Of a stretch of DNA of 64,000 nucleotides, positions 54,593-64,000 are shown one piece after another (positions within the stretch are counted from its first letter, which is position 1; each line of letters begins with the position of its first letter). The stretch lies in assembly GCF_001729765.1 (NCBI RefSeq), contig NZ_CP017181.1:744001-808000 (forward strand). Reading direction: 5' to 3'. The notes beneath the pieces are model-generated. The model saw nothing but the letters and a program-made list of their open reading frames with translations, did no database searches and was not told the origin of the DNA. Both the position numbers and the translations under genes were made by a program. Origin of the DNA: Enterobacter kobei. GTDB lineage: Bacteria; Pseudomonadota; Gammaproteobacteria; Enterobacterales; Enterobacteriaceae.

Positions 54593-55873
54593 TTAAAGCT
54601 TCGCAAACACCTTACGCGCCGCGTCGATGGTGTTATTGATATCTTCTTCGCTGTGCGCCACGGACATAAAGCCCGCTTCAAACGCCGACGGCGCCAGGTA
54701 CACACCTTCTTCCAGCATCAGGTGGAAGAAGCGCTTGAAGCGTTCAACATCGCACTTCACGACGTCCTGATAGCAGGTCACGGTTGGCGCATCGGTGAAG
54801 AAAATCCCGAACATGCCGCCGACGTGATTGACCACCAGTGGGATACCCGCCTCTTCTGCGGCTTCCAGCAGACCGTTAGCCAGTTGAGTCGTCAGGTCGG
54901 TCAGGGTTTCGTGAATACCTGGTTGCGCCACTTCGGTCAGGCAGGCGAAGCCTGCGGCCATCGCAATCGGGTTGCCGGAAAGGGTACCAGCCTGGTAGAC
55001 CGGGCCCGTTGGCGCCAGCGCTTCCATCACATCCTTACGGCCGCCGAATGCGCCAACAGGCATTCCGCCGCCGATGATTTTGCCGAGGCAGGTCAGGTCC
55101 GGCTCAACGCCATAATAAGACTGGGCACCCGCCAGCGCTACGCGGAAGCCGGTCATCACTTCGTCGATGATCAGCAGGGCACCAAACTCATCGCACAGGG
55201 CGCGCAGGCCCGGCAGGAAGTCCGGCTGCGGTGGAATGCAGTTCATGTTGCCCGCTACCGGTTCAACGATGATGCAGGCGATCTCCTGCGGATACTGCTC
55301 GAACGCCGCGCGAACGGTGTTCAGATCGTTATAGGTACAGGTCAGGGTATGCTTAGCGAAATCCGCCGGCACGCCAGGCGAGTTTGGCTGGCCGAGGGTC
55401 AGCGCGCCGGAGCCTGCTTTCACCAGTAAACAGTCTGCGTGACCGTGGTAGCAGCCTTCGAATTTAATGATTTTATCGCGACCGGTAAAACCGCGCGCCA
55501 GGCGGATCGCGCTCATGGTCGCTTCTGTACCGGAGTTCACCATACGTACCATGTCCATGGTCGGCACCAGTTCGGTCACCAGCTCCGCCATCTTCACTTC
55601 CATTTCGGTTGGCGCACCGAAGCTCAGGCCACGCTGAGCGGCTTCAATGACCGCGTTACGAATGGCTGGGTGGTTGTGCCCGAGCACCATCGGTCCCCAG
55701 GAACCGACATAATCGATATAGGCTTTGCCATCGACATCATACAGATACGCGCCGTCAGCACGTTCAATAAACAGCGGCGTACCGCCCACGCCGGTAAAGG
55801 CGCGAACAGGCGAGTTCACACCACCTGGAATAAGCTCCCGGGCTGCACTGTAGAGGTTTTCAGACTTGCTCAT
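54593..55873 (-). CDS. hemL: glutamate-1-semialdehyde 2,1-aminomutase
   Basis: 426 residues. It makes 5-aminolevulinate for haem. A PLP aminotransferase fold: the PLP Lys is in [17 protein letters not shown], the Asp in [15 protein letters not shown] at 55873 follows AGGAA and begins [18 protein letters not shown] as in E. coli. Single gene between fhuB and clcA. Confidence 0.97.
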   Translation of the reverse strand: MSKSENLYSAARELIPGGVNSPVRAFTGVGGTPLFIERADGAYLYDVDGKAYIDYVGSWGPMVLGHNHPAIRNAVIEAAQRGLSFGAPTEMEVKMAELVTELVPTMDMVRMVNSGTEATMSAIRLARGFTGRDKIIKFEGCYHGHADCLLVKAGSGALTLGQPNSPGVPADFAKHTLTCTYNDLNTVRAAFEQYPQEIACIIVEPVAGNMNCIPPQPDFLPGLRALCDEFGALLIIDEVMTGFRVALAGAQSYYGVEPDLTCLGKIIGGGMPVGAFGGRKDVMEALAPTGPVYQAGTLSGNPIAMAAGFACLTEVAQPGIHETLTDLTTQLANGLLEAAEEAGIPLVVNHVGGMFGIFFTDAPTVTCYQDVVKCDVERFKRFFHLMLEEGVYLAPSAFEAGFMSVAHSEEDINNTIDAARKVFAKL

Positions 55874-56050
55874 GGCGTCGTTCCTGGTTCGTATAAAATG
55901 ATTAAGCACACTATTCTAAGTGATTCGCAGTAGGTTATGAAATTTTTAGCCAGATAATGCTTTAAGATTTGTTAAGTATTTTTAAGGGGACGGAGGGAAG
56001 GTCTCTGGTAAAATCTCCTCGGCTTTTTGTATGACGAATAAGAACAGGAC

Positions 56051-57451
56051 ATGAAATCAGATTCTCCGTCTTTTGAAGAACAACAGTTTACGCGCGCTCA
56101 GCACCGGATCAGTATTCGGCGGCTGCTCAATCGCGATAAAACGCCGCTGGCGATCCTTTTGGCTGCAGCCGTGGTGGGGACTCTCGCCGGTCTGGTTGGC
56201 GTGGCGTTTGAAAAAGCGGTCAATGCCGTACTCAACTGGCGAGTGGGCACCGTCGCGGGTTTTGCCGATAGCCGGTGGCTGGTCTGGGTCGGGGCATTTG
56301 GACTATCGGCGCTGTTTGCCATGGTGGGGTATTTTCTGGTGCGTAAATTCGCCCAGGAGGCCGGCGGGTCTGGCATCCCGGAAATTGAAGGTGCACTAGA
56401 AGAGTTGCGCCCGGTGCGCTGGTGGCGCGTGATCCCGGTTAAATTCATCGGCGGTATGGGGACGCTGGGCGCGGGGATGGTGCTGGGCCGGGAAGGGCCA
56501 ACGGTACAACTGGGGGGCAACGTCGGACGCATGGTGGGCGATCTGTTCCGGATGCGAAGCGCCGAAGCGCGCCATACGCTGCTCGCCACCGGTGCGGCGG
56601 CGGGTCTTTCAGCGGCGTTTAACGCACCGCTGGCGGGCATATTGTTCATCATCGAAGAGATGCGCGCGCAGTTCCGCTACAATCTGATCTCCATTAAAGC
56701 CGTGTTTACCGGCGTTATTATGTCGAGCATTGTTTTCCGCCTCTTCAATGGCGAAGGGGCGGTAATTGAGGTGGGTAAACTGACCAACGCGCCGGTCAAC
56801 ACCCTGTGGCTTTACCTGATCCTCGGCATGATTTTTGGCGTGGTGGGGCCGCTGTTTAACACCTGCATCTTACGTGCTCAGGATATGTTCCAGCGTATTC
56901 ATGGCGGCAATACGACGAAATGGGTGCTGATGGGCGGCCTGCTGGGCGGGATGTGCGGCGTGCTCGGCTTTATTGAGCCGAATGCCGCAGGCGGCGGCTT
57001 CGGGCTGATCCCCATCGCCGCAGCGGGAAATTTCAGCGTCGGTCTGCTGCTGTTTATGTTTATCTCCCGGGTTATCACAACGGTTCTGTGCTTCTCCTCC
57101 GGTGCACCCGGCGGGATTTTCGCCCCGATGCTGGCGCTTGGTACGCTGCTGGGCACCGCGTTTGGTATAGCAGCCAAAGTGGGCTTCCCGGCGTATCATC
57201 TTGATGCTGGCACCTTCGCGGTGGCCGGCATGGGGGCACTGCTGGCAGCGTCTCTGCGTGCACCGTTGACCGGTATCGTGCTGGTGCTGGAGATGACAGA
57301 TAATTACCAGCTCATTTTGCCAATGATCATTACCTGTCTCGGGGCGACACTATTAGCCCAATTCCTGGGCGGGAAACCGCTATACTCCACCATCCTCGCG
57401 CGTACCCTGGCAAAGCAAGAGGCGGAGCGGGCCGCCGCGCAGAATACTTGA
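56051..57451 (+). CDS. clcA: H+/Cl- exchange transporter ClcA
   Basis: 466 residues. The chloride-site motifs [17 protein letters not shown] (gating Glu) and [11 protein letters not shown] are present, with the proton Glu in LFIIEEMR and the Tyr in [10 protein letters not shown]. The N terminus differs from E. coli and the C-terminal tail is shorter. It supports acid resistance by exchanging two chlorides for one proton. Confidence 0.96.
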   Translation: MKSDSPSFEEQQFTRAQHRISIRRLLNRDKTPLAILLAAAVVGTLAGLVGVAFEKAVNAVLNWRVGTVAGFADSRWLVWVGAFGLSALFAMVGYFLVRKFAQEAGGSGIPEIEGALEELRPVRWWRVIPVKFIGGMGTLGAGMVLGREGPTVQLGGNVGRMVGDLFRMRSAEARHTLLATGAAAGLSAAFNAPLAGILFIIEEMRAQFRYNLISIKAVFTGVIMSSIVFRLFNGEGAVIEVGKLTNAPVNTLWLYLILGMIFGVVGPLFNTCILRAQDMFQRIHGGNTTKWVLMGGLLGGMCGVLGFIEPNAAGGGFGLIPIAAAGNFSVGLLLFMFISRVITTVLCFSSGAPGGIFAPMLALGTLLGTAFGIAAKVGFPAYHLDAGTFAVAGMGALLAASLRAPLTGIVLVLEMTDNYQLILPMIITCLGATLLAQFLGGKPLYSTILARTLAKQEAERAAAQNT

Positions 57452-57468
57452 ATGAATTACCAGGGTAT
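57444..57468 (+). promoter_or_regulatory. IscR type 1 site before erpA
   Basis: A 25-base stretch from ATACTTGAATG to GGGTAT matches the IscR type 1 consensus (ATASYYGACTRwwwYAGTCRRSTAT, from memory) at about 21 of 25 positions and overlaps the clcA stop codon. In E. coli erpA is under IscR control. Confidence 0.6.
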
Positions 57469-57486
57469 TAGATAATGACGAAAAGA

Positions 57487-57507
57487 ATTGGGTGAATTTT
57501 ACCCAAT
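57487..57507. promoter_or_regulatory. hairpin in the erpA leader
   Basis: ATTGGGT / ACCCAAT with a seven-base gap, 23 bases before the erpA start. It may be a weak stem in the leader or the tail of clcA transcripts. Confidence 0.4.
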
Positions 57508-57530
57508 AGCAGTATTCATGGGAGCATAAG

Positions 57531-57875
57531 ATGAGTGATGACGTAGCTGTGCCGCTGGAATTTACCGAAGCAGCAGCCAACAAAGTGAAAACCCTGATTG
57601 CCGACGAAGACAATCCGGATCTGAAACTGCGTGTCTATATTACCGGTGGCGGCTGCAGCGGCTTCCAGTACGGTTTTACTTTTGACGATCAGGTGAACGA
57701 TGGTGATATGACCATCGAGAAGCAGGGCGTTGCGCTGGTGGTTGACCCGATGAGCCTGCAGTATCTCGTCGGCGGTTCAGTGGATTACACCGAAGGTCTG
57801 GAAGGGTCACGCTTTGTGGTGACTAACCCGAACGCAACCAGCACCTGCGGGTGTGGTTCTTCGTTCAGTATTTAA
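57531..57875 (+). CDS. erpA: iron-sulphur carrier protein ErpA
   Basis: 114 residues, the E. coli length and nearly identical. An A-type carrier that delivers Fe-S clusters, for instance to isoprenoid-pathway enzymes. The three ligands are Cys42 ([10 protein letters not shown]) and Cys106, Cys108 ([10 protein letters not shown]). ATG at 57531 follows GGGAG. Confidence 0.98.
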   Translation: MSDDVAVPLEFTEAAANKVKTLIADEDNPDLKLRVYITGGGCSGFQYGFTFDDQVNDGDMTIEKQGVALVVDPMSLQYLVGGSVDYTEGLEGSRFVVTNPNATSTCGCGSSFSI

Positions 57876-57891
57876 GCCTGAATGCGGATTT

Positions 57892-57924
57892 GTAGGCCCG
57901 GTAAGCGAAGCGCCACCGGGCTTA
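57892..57924. repeat. REP palindrome
   Basis: A diverged, inverted copy (GTAGGCCCGGTAAGCG ... CGCCACCGGGCTTA) between the convergent ends of erpA and yadS. Confidence 0.8.
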
Positions 57925-57934
57925 TAAACGACGC

Positions 57935-58558
57935 CTATCTTGAATTTTCATCCAGCGCAAACGTCGGCAGCTTCAGGTGCCAGCGTATTGCCGCCAGACG
58001 AATCACCAGCGTCACGACCATCCCCAGCATCGCAGCATTTTCCAGCGGCACCGCAAAGGTGTAATACGCCGTGGCGTGCACAATCCCGCCAATAATACAG
58101 GCAGTAGCATAGATCTCGGTACGCAGGATCATCGGTACTTCACGCGCCAGAATGTCGCGAATAATGCCGCCGCCCACGCCGGTTAATACGCCCATGCAGA
58201 TCGCGACCATCGGGCCGGTTCCGGCATTGAAGGCTTTATTGACGCCAATACCGACAAACACGGCCAGACCCACGGCATCCAGCACCGGGAGTATCCATTT
58301 CGGTAATCTGCGGGGCTGGCGAACCAGCACAATGGTTAACAGACAGGTCACCATGGCTACCACCAGATCGGTCGGATCTTTCACCCAAAACACCGGGCCA
58401 TTCGCCAGCGCCATATCACGGATAGTCCCGCCGCCAACGGCCGTGACTACGCCAAGCACCAGCACGCCAAACGGATCCATGCGTAGTTTTCCGGCGAGCA
58501 GAACGCCGGAGATAGCAAAAACGGCTGTGCCAAGAATATCCAGCCAATAAACGAGCAT
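57935..58558 (-). CDS. yadS: TRIC-type membrane protein YadS
   Basis: 207 residues, seven membrane helices in two repeats, each with a glycine-rich kink (VVTAVGGGTIRDM and VLTGVGGGIIRDI), the mark of bacterial TRIC cation channels. Last gene of mtnN-btuF-yadS, 27 bases after btuF. The ion carried in vivo is not known from the sequence. Confidence 0.93.
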   Translation of the reverse strand: MLVYWLDILGTAVFAISGVLLAGKLRMDPFGVLVLGVVTAVGGGTIRDMALANGPVFWVKDPTDLVVAMVTCLLTIVLVRQPRRLPKWILPVLDAVGLAVFVGIGVNKAFNAGTGPMVAICMGVLTGVGGGIIRDILAREVPMILRTEIYATACIIGGIVHATAYYTFAVPLENAAMLGMVVTLVIRLAAIRWHLKLPTFALDENSR

Positions 58559-58585
58559 CGTGAAATCCTCGAAAAAGGTCTTCTG

Positions 58586-59386
58586 TTAGTGACTCTCTGC
58601 CAGTGCGGCACAGAGCTGTTTTGCGGCGAGGATAATACGCGGGCTGGCGCGTTCAAACCAGTCACTGTTGAGGGGTATTACCGGTATTTTTAGCTGCTTT
58701 TGCCAGAATTGTTCTATTTTGGGAATTTCGCTCGCATTTCCGACCACGACGATGGCTTGTGGCTGGCGCGCCAGAACCTGCTCACGGCTAACCTGCGGCC
58801 ACGGCACCCGGCTGGCTGCAAAAATGTTTTCCCCTCCGCAGACTTCCAGGACCTGGTTCTGAATTGACCCTTTACCTGTGGTAAACAGCGGCTGACTGCC
58901 AAACTGCAGGAAGATGCGCTTTTTAACGGACGTATCGTATTGGGCTTTCAGCGCAGCATAGTCATTGAGCATCTGGCTCGCCGCGTGCCTGGCTTTTTCA
59001 GGCGCAGGGCTATAAGGGGCAAGGGCGCGCAGTGCCTGAGCGACTTGCTCAATACTGACGGCGTCAACCCACATGACCTTGATGCCAAGCGAGGTAAGCT
59101 GATTGACCTGCCGTTCGGCGTTACCGCCACGCCAGGCCAGCACGAGATCGGGTCTCAGCGCCACGATGCGCTCAAGGTTCATCCCTTGCCAGGTCGCAAC
59201 GTGTTCAATGTTGGCCGCCTGGGGTGGGTAATCCGAAAAGCTACTCACGCCAACGGGGGTGATGCCAGCGGCAAAGGCCAGCTCGGTGTTAGCGGGAGAG
59301 AGCGTAATTACGCGAGGCGCGGCACAGAGCCACGCTGAAGCAAGCAGAAGCAGGGCGGCAAGCGCCCTGAGGGATGGTTTAGCCAC
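58586..59386 (-). CDS. btuF: vitamin B12-binding periplasmic protein
   Basis: 266 residues, the E. coli length. A signal peptide (ends [10 protein letters not shown]) and the class III binding fold ([27 protein letters not shown]). It passes cobalamin to BtuCD. The start is GTG at 59386, overlapping the end of mtnN by eight bases, so translation is coupled. Confidence 0.95.
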   Translation of the reverse strand: MAKPSLRALAALLLLASAWLCAAPRVITLSPANTELAFAAGITPVGVSSFSDYPPQAANIEHVATWQGMNLERIVALRPDLVLAWRGGNAERQVNQLTSLGIKVMWVDAVSIEQVAQALRALAPYSPAPEKARHAASQMLNDYAALKAQYDTSVKKRIFLQFGSQPLFTTGKGSIQNQVLEVCGGENIFAASRVPWPQVSREQVLARQPQAIVVVGNASEIPKIEQFWQKQLKIPVIPLNSDWFERASPRIILAAKQLCAALAESH

Positions 59387-60076
59387 GTGCCAGGTTCTGC
59401 ACCAGGCGTTCCACCATCACGGTAGACTGTTTTGCCGCAACGGTCAGGAACTCGTCGAAGCTGATGTGAGACTGCTGGTCTGCGACGTCAGAGATGGCGC
59501 GAACCACCACGAACGGTACGCTGAAGTTGTGGCAAACGTGCGCAATCGCGGTCGCTTCCATCTCAACGGCAACCGCCTGCGGGAAGTTATGACGTATTTT
59601 TGCCAGACCGACGGAGCCATTGATGAACGCATCACCGCTGACAATCAGGCCGCGTACCGCGTTAAGATTGAGCTCAGCAATGCAGGTTTCAGCCGCCGCA
59701 ATCAGTTTGTCGTCAGCTTTAAACCCTGCCGGGCAGCCCGGGAGTTGACCGTATTCGTAGCCAAACGCGGTGACGTCGGCATCGTGATAACGCGCTTCGT
59801 CGGAGACAACGATATCGCCCACTTTCAGCGTCGGCGCCAGGCCTCCAGCCGAACCGGTGTTCACGATCACGTCCGGCTTGCAGCGCTCAAGCAGCAGGGT
59901 CGCACCCAGCGCAGCAGCCACTTTACCGATGCCTGATTTCAGCAGAGCCACGTCAACACCGTTAAGCTGACCGGTGTAGATCTCACACCCCCCAGAGAGA
60001 GGGTCTGACGGTTCTCAATTTTGTCACGCAGGAGCGTAACTTCTTCTTCCATTGCACCAATAATGCCGATTTTCAT
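59379..60076 (-). pseudogene. mtnN: 5'-methylthioadenosine/S-adenosylhomocysteine nucleosidase with a frameshift
   Basis: ATG at 60076 begins [20 protein letters not shown] as in E. coli, including catalytic Glu12. After residue 30 (TLSLGG) the frame is lost: the G tract (59988-59993, C on the plus strand) has six bases where seven would restore [12 protein letters not shown]. The rest (59379-59951) is intact, with the catalytic Asp in [12 protein letters not shown]. With one base added the protein has the normal 232 residues. The remaining ATG at 59951 would give a product without Glu12, which should be inactive. A homopolymer sequencing error is the most likely cause; a true mutation would block recycling of methylthioadenosine and AI-2 synthesis. 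Confidence 0.93.
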
Positions 60077-60158
60077 AGATTTACTCGCGATGTGCCTTGT
60101 TAAGATGCATAGTCTATCATGCGGTTAAGGGGAAACGCATTCTCACGCGGGGGAGCAC

Positions 60159-61673
60159 ATGTCACCAATCGATTTTCGTACCAAAATTAACTGGCACCGA
60201 CGTTTCCGCTCGCCACAGGGCGAGAAGAGCGAACATGAGATCCTGCGTATCTTCGAAAGCGATCGAGGAAGGATTATTAACTCGCCCGCCATCCGGCGTT
60301 TGCAGCAAAAAACGCAGGTGTTTCCGCTGGAGCGTAATGCCGCTGTACGCACGCGCTTAACCCACTCAATGGAAGTGCAGCAGGTCGGGCGGTATATTGC
60401 CAAAGAGATTTTAAGCCGTCTCAAAGAGCTACGTTTACTGGAAACCTATGGTCTGGACGAGCTGACGGGGCCCTTCGAGAGCATCGTTGAGATGGCCTGC
60501 CTGATGCATGACATCGGCAATCCGCCTTTTGGTCACTTTGGCGAGGCGGCAATTAATGACTGGTTTAAACAACGCCTTCATCCGTCGGATGCGGCAAGCC
60601 AGCCGCTCAGCGATGACCGCTGCATCGTGCGGGATTTACGTCTGCATGAAGGTGAAGAAGGGCTTAACGATCTGCGTCGCAAAGTGCGTCAGGATCTCTG
60701 TCACTTCGAGGGCAATGCCCAGGGTATCCGACTGGTACATTCCCTGATGCGCATGAACCTGACCTGGGCGCAGGTCGGCTGTATCCTGAAATATACGCGT
60801 CCCGCGTGGTGGACGGGAGAGACGCCCGCATCCCACAGCTATTTAATGAAGAAACCGGGCTACTACCTTTCCGAAGAGGCCTATATTGAACGGCTGCGTA
60901 AAGAACTTTCATTGACGCCAAACGGTCGCTTTCCATTAACCTGGATTATGGAAGCCGCGGATGATATTTCCTATTGCGTCGCTGACCTGGAAGACGCCGT
61001 TGAGAAAAGAATATTCAGCGTCGAGGAGCTTTACCAGCACCTTTATGCCGCCTGGGGAACCCACGAAAAAGGTTCACTGTTTGCTCAGGTTGTCGAAAAT
61101 GCCTGGGAAAAGTCGCGCTCAAATACATTAAGCCGCAGCACGGAAGACCAGTTCTTTATGTATTTGCGCGTCAATACATTAAATAAACTGGTGCCCTACG
61201 CAGCCTCGCGCTTTATCGATAATCTGCCGCAGATTTTCAGCGGGGAATTCAATCACGCGCTGCTGGAAGATGACAGCAGTTTTAGTCAACTCCTTGAGCT
61301 CTATAAACATGTGGCGATGCGGCATGTGTTCAGCCATCCGGATGTCGAGCAGCTCGAACTGCAGGGCTACCGGGTAATCAGTGGGTTACTGGAAATTTAT
61401 TCTCCGTTGCTTCTGCTGTCGGTCGACGAATTCAGTGAGCTGGTGGAAAAAGAACGCGTGCGACGAATTCCTATCGAATCCCGGCTTTATCAAAAACTTT
61501 CAACCCGTCATCGGCTGGCCTATGTCGAAGCGATAAGTAAGCTGGATCGTCACGCTACGCAGTGGCCGGTAATGGAATATTATTATCGCTGCCGTCTTAT
61601 CCAGGACTATATCAGCGGCATGACGGATTTGTATGCCTGGGATGAATACCGCAAGCTAATGGCCGTGGAATAA
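60159..61673 (+). CDS. dgt: dGTP triphosphohydrolase
   Basis: 504 residues against 505 in E. coli. It cleaves dGTP to deoxyguanosine and triphosphate. The HD-domain metal site is in [15 protein letters not shown] and [15 protein letters not shown]; a later Asp is in [15 protein letters not shown]. Divergent from mtnN, upstream of degP. Confidence 0.96.
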   Translation: MSPIDFRTKINWHRRFRSPQGEKSEHEILRIFESDRGRIINSPAIRRLQQKTQVFPLERNAAVRTRLTHSMEVQQVGRYIAKEILSRLKELRLLETYGLDELTGPFESIVEMACLMHDIGNPPFGHFGEAAINDWFKQRLHPSDAASQPLSDDRCIVRDLRLHEGEEGLNDLRRKVRQDLCHFEGNAQGIRLVHSLMRMNLTWAQVGCILKYTRPAWWTGETPASHSYLMKKPGYYLSEEAYIERLRKELSLTPNGRFPLTWIMEAADDISYCVADLEDAVEKRIFSVEELYQHLYAAWGTHEKGSLFAQVVENAWEKSRSNTLSRSTEDQFFMYLRVNTLNKLVPYAASRFIDNLPQIFSGEFNHALLEDDSSFSQLLELYKHVAMRHVFSHPDVEQLELQGYRVISGLLEIYSPLLLLSVDEFSELVEKERVRRIPIESRLYQKLSTRHRLAYVEAISKLDRHATQWPVMEYYYRCRLIQDYISGMTDLYAWDEYRKLMAVE

Positions 61674-61731
61674 ACGCTGAGTTTTGTAAAGACGGCCAAT
61701 AAATTTTTACCTTTTCCATAAACTTATGACC

Positions 61732-61759
61732 GGAACTAAGCGGTATAAAATGAATCTGA
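61732..61759 (+). promoter_or_regulatory. sigma-E promoter of degP
   Basis: GGAACT (61732-61737), 17 bases, TCTGA (61755-61759): a close fit to the sigma-E promoter, 45 bases before degP. A GTAAA motif (61686) further up might be half of a CpxR site. Confidence 0.8.
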
Positions 61760-61804
61760 GTTACACAGCAATTTTGCGTTACCTGTAAATCGAGATTGAG
61801 AAAC

Positions 61805-63241
61805 ATGAAAAAAACCACATTAGCAATGAGTGCACTGGCTCTGAGTTTAGGTTTAGCGCTGTCTCCTCTGACTGCTACCGCAGCCGAGACCGCGTCATCG
61901 GCAGCAACCGCGCAGCAGATGCCAAGCCTGGCACCGATGCTCGAAAAAGTGATGCCATCGGTGGTGAGTATTAACGTTGAGGGGAGTACGACCGTCAATA
62001 CGCCGCGTATGCCGCGTAACTTCCAGCAGTTCTTTGGTGACAACTCACCGTTCTGCCAGGACGGTTCGCCATTCCAGAGTTCCCCGTTCTGTCAGGGCGG
62101 TGGTGCAGGGGATGACAGCCAGGGCGGCGGCCAGCAACAGAAATTCATGGCGCTTGGCTCGGGAGTCATTATCGATGCAGCGAAAGGCTACGTCGTGACC
62201 AACAACCACGTGGTTGATAACGCGAACAGCATTAAGGTTCAGCTGAGCGATGGCCGTAAGTTCGACGCAAAAGTGGTCGGCAAAGACCCGCGTTCCGATA
62301 TTGCGCTGATCCAGATTCAGGATCCGAAAAACCTGACGGCGATTAAAATTGCCGACTCTGATGCGCTGCGCGTAGGTGACTACACCGTGGCTATCGGTAA
62401 CCCGTTCGGTCTGGGCGAAACCGTGACCTCAGGTATCGTCTCTGCGCTGGGCCGTAGCGGCCTGAACGCAGAGAACTATGAAAACTTTATTCAGACGGAT
62501 GCGGCCATCAACCGCGGTAACTCCGGCGGTGCGCTGGTGAACCTGAACGGCGAGCTGATCGGTATTAACACCGCGATCCTGGCGCCGGACGGCGGCAACA
62601 TCGGGATCGGTTTTGCTATCCCGAGCAACATGGTGAAAAACCTGACCGCGCAGATGGTGCAGTACGGCCAGGTGAAACGCGGCGAGCTGGGCATTTTGGG
62701 CACCGAGCTGAACTCTGAGCTGGCAAAAGCGATGAAAGTGGATGCCCAGCGCGGCGCGTTCGTCAGCCAGGTGATGCCGAACTCCTCTGCTGCGAAAGCA
62801 GGGATTAAAGCGGGTGACGTGATCACCTCCCTGAACGGTAAGCCGATCAGCAGCTTTGCAGCCCTGCGTGCGGAAGTCGGCTCTATGCCGATTGGCAGCA
62901 AAGTGACCCTCGGTCTGCTGCGTGACGGTAAGCCGGTCAACGTGAGCCTGGAGCTGCAGCAGAGCAGCCAGAATCAGGTTGATTCCAGCACCATCTTCAG
63001 CGGTATTGAAGGCGCTGAGATGAGCAATAAGGGCGCAGACAAAGGTGTGGTAGTGAATAACGTGAAGGCGAATTCACCTGCTGCCCGTATCGGCCTGAAA
63101 AAAGGGGATGTGATCATGGGCGCTAACCAGCAGCCGGTGAAAAACATCGCTGAACTGCGCAAAATTCTCGACAGCAAACCGTCCGTGCTGGCGTTGAATA
63201 TTCAGCGTGGTGATACCTCTATCTACCTGCTGATGCAGTAA
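61805..63241 (+). CDS. degP: periplasmic serine endoprotease DegP
   Basis: 478 residues. Signal peptide MKKTTLAMSALALSLGLALS to about ATA-AET. The trypsin-like triad is His in TNNHVVDN, Asp in PRSDIALIQI and Ser in NRGNSGGALV; the LA loop has a Cys pair (SPFCQDGSP ... SPFCQGGG). Two PDZ domains follow (GELGILGTEL and GVVVNNVKANSPAARIG). ATG at 61805 fits the conserved N terminus. Heat-shock protease and chaperone under sigma E. Confidence 0.97.
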   Translation: MKKTTLAMSALALSLGLALSPLTATAAETASSAATAQQMPSLAPMLEKVMPSVVSINVEGSTTVNTPRMPRNFQQFFGDNSPFCQDGSPFQSSPFCQGGGAGDDSQGGGQQQKFMALGSGVIIDAAKGYVVTNNHVVDNANSIKVQLSDGRKFDAKVVGKDPRSDIALIQIQDPKNLTAIKIADSDALRVGDYTVAIGNPFGLGETVTSGIVSALGRSGLNAENYENFIQTDAAINRGNSGGALVNLNGELIGINTAILAPDGGNIGIGFAIPSNMVKNLTAQMVQYGQVKRGELGILGTELNSELAKAMKVDAQRGAFVSQVMPNSSAAKAGIKAGDVITSLNGKPISSFAALRAEVGSMPIGSKVTLGLLRDGKPVNVSLELQQSSQNQVDSSTIFSGIEGAEMSNKGADKGVVVNNVKANSPAARIGLKKGDVIMGANQQPVKNIAELRKILDSKPSVLALNIQRGDTSIYLLMQ

Positions 63242-63248
63242 TCCTCTT

Positions 63249-63275
63249 AAGCCCCTGTACGCAGGGGCTTTCTTG
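63249..63275 (+). terminator. degP terminator
   Basis: AAGCCCCTG / CAGGGGCTT with a TACG loop and a T-rich tail, eight bases after the stop codon. Confidence 0.9.
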
Positions 63276-63387
63276 TTTCTGTGACTTTTCCCACAACTCC
63301 ATACTTCTTCCGCTCTCTTTGTGCATTCGCACAATGCAGCCGTCACTGAACTTCCCTATGCTTGAGCTCTGCTCAGAGGAGGGTGAC

Positions 63388-64000
63388 ATGGCTGGCTAGC
63401 ATCTTGATACCAAAATGGCGCAGGATATTGTGGCGCGCACGATGCGCATCATTGATACCAACATCAATGTAATGGATGCCCGTGGGCGCATTATTGGTAG
63501 TGGCGATCGTGAGCGTATTGGTGAATTGCACGAAGGCGCGCTTTTGGTGCTCTCTCAGGGGCGTGTGGTTGATATCGACGATGCGGTTGCGAAACACCTG
63601 CACGGCGTGCGTCAGGGCATCAATTTACCGCTGCGCCTTGAAGGCGAGATTGTGGGGGTTATCGGCCTGACCGGCGAGCCGGAGTCCCTGCGTAAATATG
63701 GCGAGTTGGTCTGTATGACGGCGGAAATGATGCTGGAGCAGTCGCGCCTGATGCATCTGCTCGCCCAGGACAGCCGCCTGCGCGAAGAGCTGGTGATGAA
63801 CCTTATTCAGGCGGAAGAGCTTACGCCTGCACTCAGTGAATGGGCGCAGCGCCTGGGGATCGACCTCAATCAGCCGCGCGTGGTGGCGGTGATCGAGGTC
63901 GATAGCGGTCAGCTTGGCGTAGACAGCGCGATGGCCGAACTGCAGCAGCTGCAAAATGCGCTAACGACACCGGAACGCGATAACCTGGTGGCGATAGTCT
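63388..64000 (+). pseudogene. cdaR: sugar-diacid regulator CdaR, amber codon 4, truncated by the window
   Basis: ATG at 63388 follows GAGGAGGGTGAC, a strong ribosome binding site, and reads M-A-G-stop-H-L-D-T-K-M: the Trp4 codon TGG of E. coli is TAG here (63397-63399). After it the frame is open to the window end and matches CdaR (MAQDIVARTMRIIDTNINVMDARG, SGDRERIGELHEGALL, the sugar-diacid recognition domain). Translation could resume at ATG 63415 (residue 10), which has no ribosome binding site of its own, so a low level of nearly full-length protein is possible. CdaR activates glucarate and galactarate catabolism genes. The C-terminal DNA-binding part lies outside. Confidence 0.88.

Noticed and set aside
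61686..61710. CpxR box upstream of degP
   Set aside because: Only one GTAAA and an inverted TTTAC are seen; the tandem GTAAA-N5-GTAAA pattern is absent.
1..64000. CRISPR arrays, tRNA and rRNA genes
   Set aside because: No regularly spaced repeats and no tRNA or rRNA sequence were recognised on either strand.

Overview
The window is a stretch of enterobacterial chromosome. Gene order matches the Escherichia coli lpd-to-cdaR region (acnB, yacL, speDE, cueO, gcd, hpt, can, yadGH, yadI, yadE, the yad fimbrial operon, panDCB, folK-pcnB, gluQ, dksA, sfsA, thpR, hrpB, mrcB, fhuACDB, hemL, clcA, erpA, yadS-btuF-mtnN, dgt, degP, cdaR). Protein divergence, the yacH/DUF2950 pair, the REP-type repeats and the extra loci point to Enterobacter or a close relative. 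The family Enterobacteriaceae is near certain; the genus is an inference.

Layout. Positions 1-2.6 kb hold the end of an unidentified gene and a DUF3300/DUF2950 pair of exported proteins, followed by a small membrane-protein ORF. acnB and yacL follow. Between yacL and speD, where E. coli has nothing, is a self-contained accessory island (6.66-11.32 kb). It has a tight four-gene operon encoding two DUF2589-type proteins, a T4-type lysozyme and a nitrilase-fold protein. A divergent NarL/LuxR-type response regulator gene is split by IS1. This is the best candidate for an undescribed system. From 11.3 to 22.9 kb come polyamine synthesis (speED), copper oxidase cueO behind a textbook CueR promoter, glucose dehydrogenase gcd with a CRP site, hpt, carbonic anhydrase, an ABC exporter, a PTS EIIA-like protein and a polysaccharide deacetylase.

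Positions 22.9-29.9 kb hold a complete seven-gene chaperone-usher operon in the yadN-htrE-yadC position. Pantothenate synthesis, folK-pcnB (with the rare AUU start), gluQ-dksA, sfsA-thpR, hrpB and mrcB follow. A second, four-gene fimbrial operon sits between mrcB and fhuA; its chaperone gene is split by a second IS1. The ferrichrome system (fhuACDB), hemL, clcA, erpA, the mtnN-btuF-yadS operon, dgt, degP and the start of cdaR complete the window.

Four genes are broken. The response regulator and the chaperone each carry an IS1 with a perfect 9-bp target duplication, and removing IS1 restores the frame. mtnN lacks one base in a G tract, and cdaR has an amber codon at position 4. The last two could be sequencing errors. 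A repeat of about 46 bp occurs five times between genes, nearly always beside a terminator hairpin.
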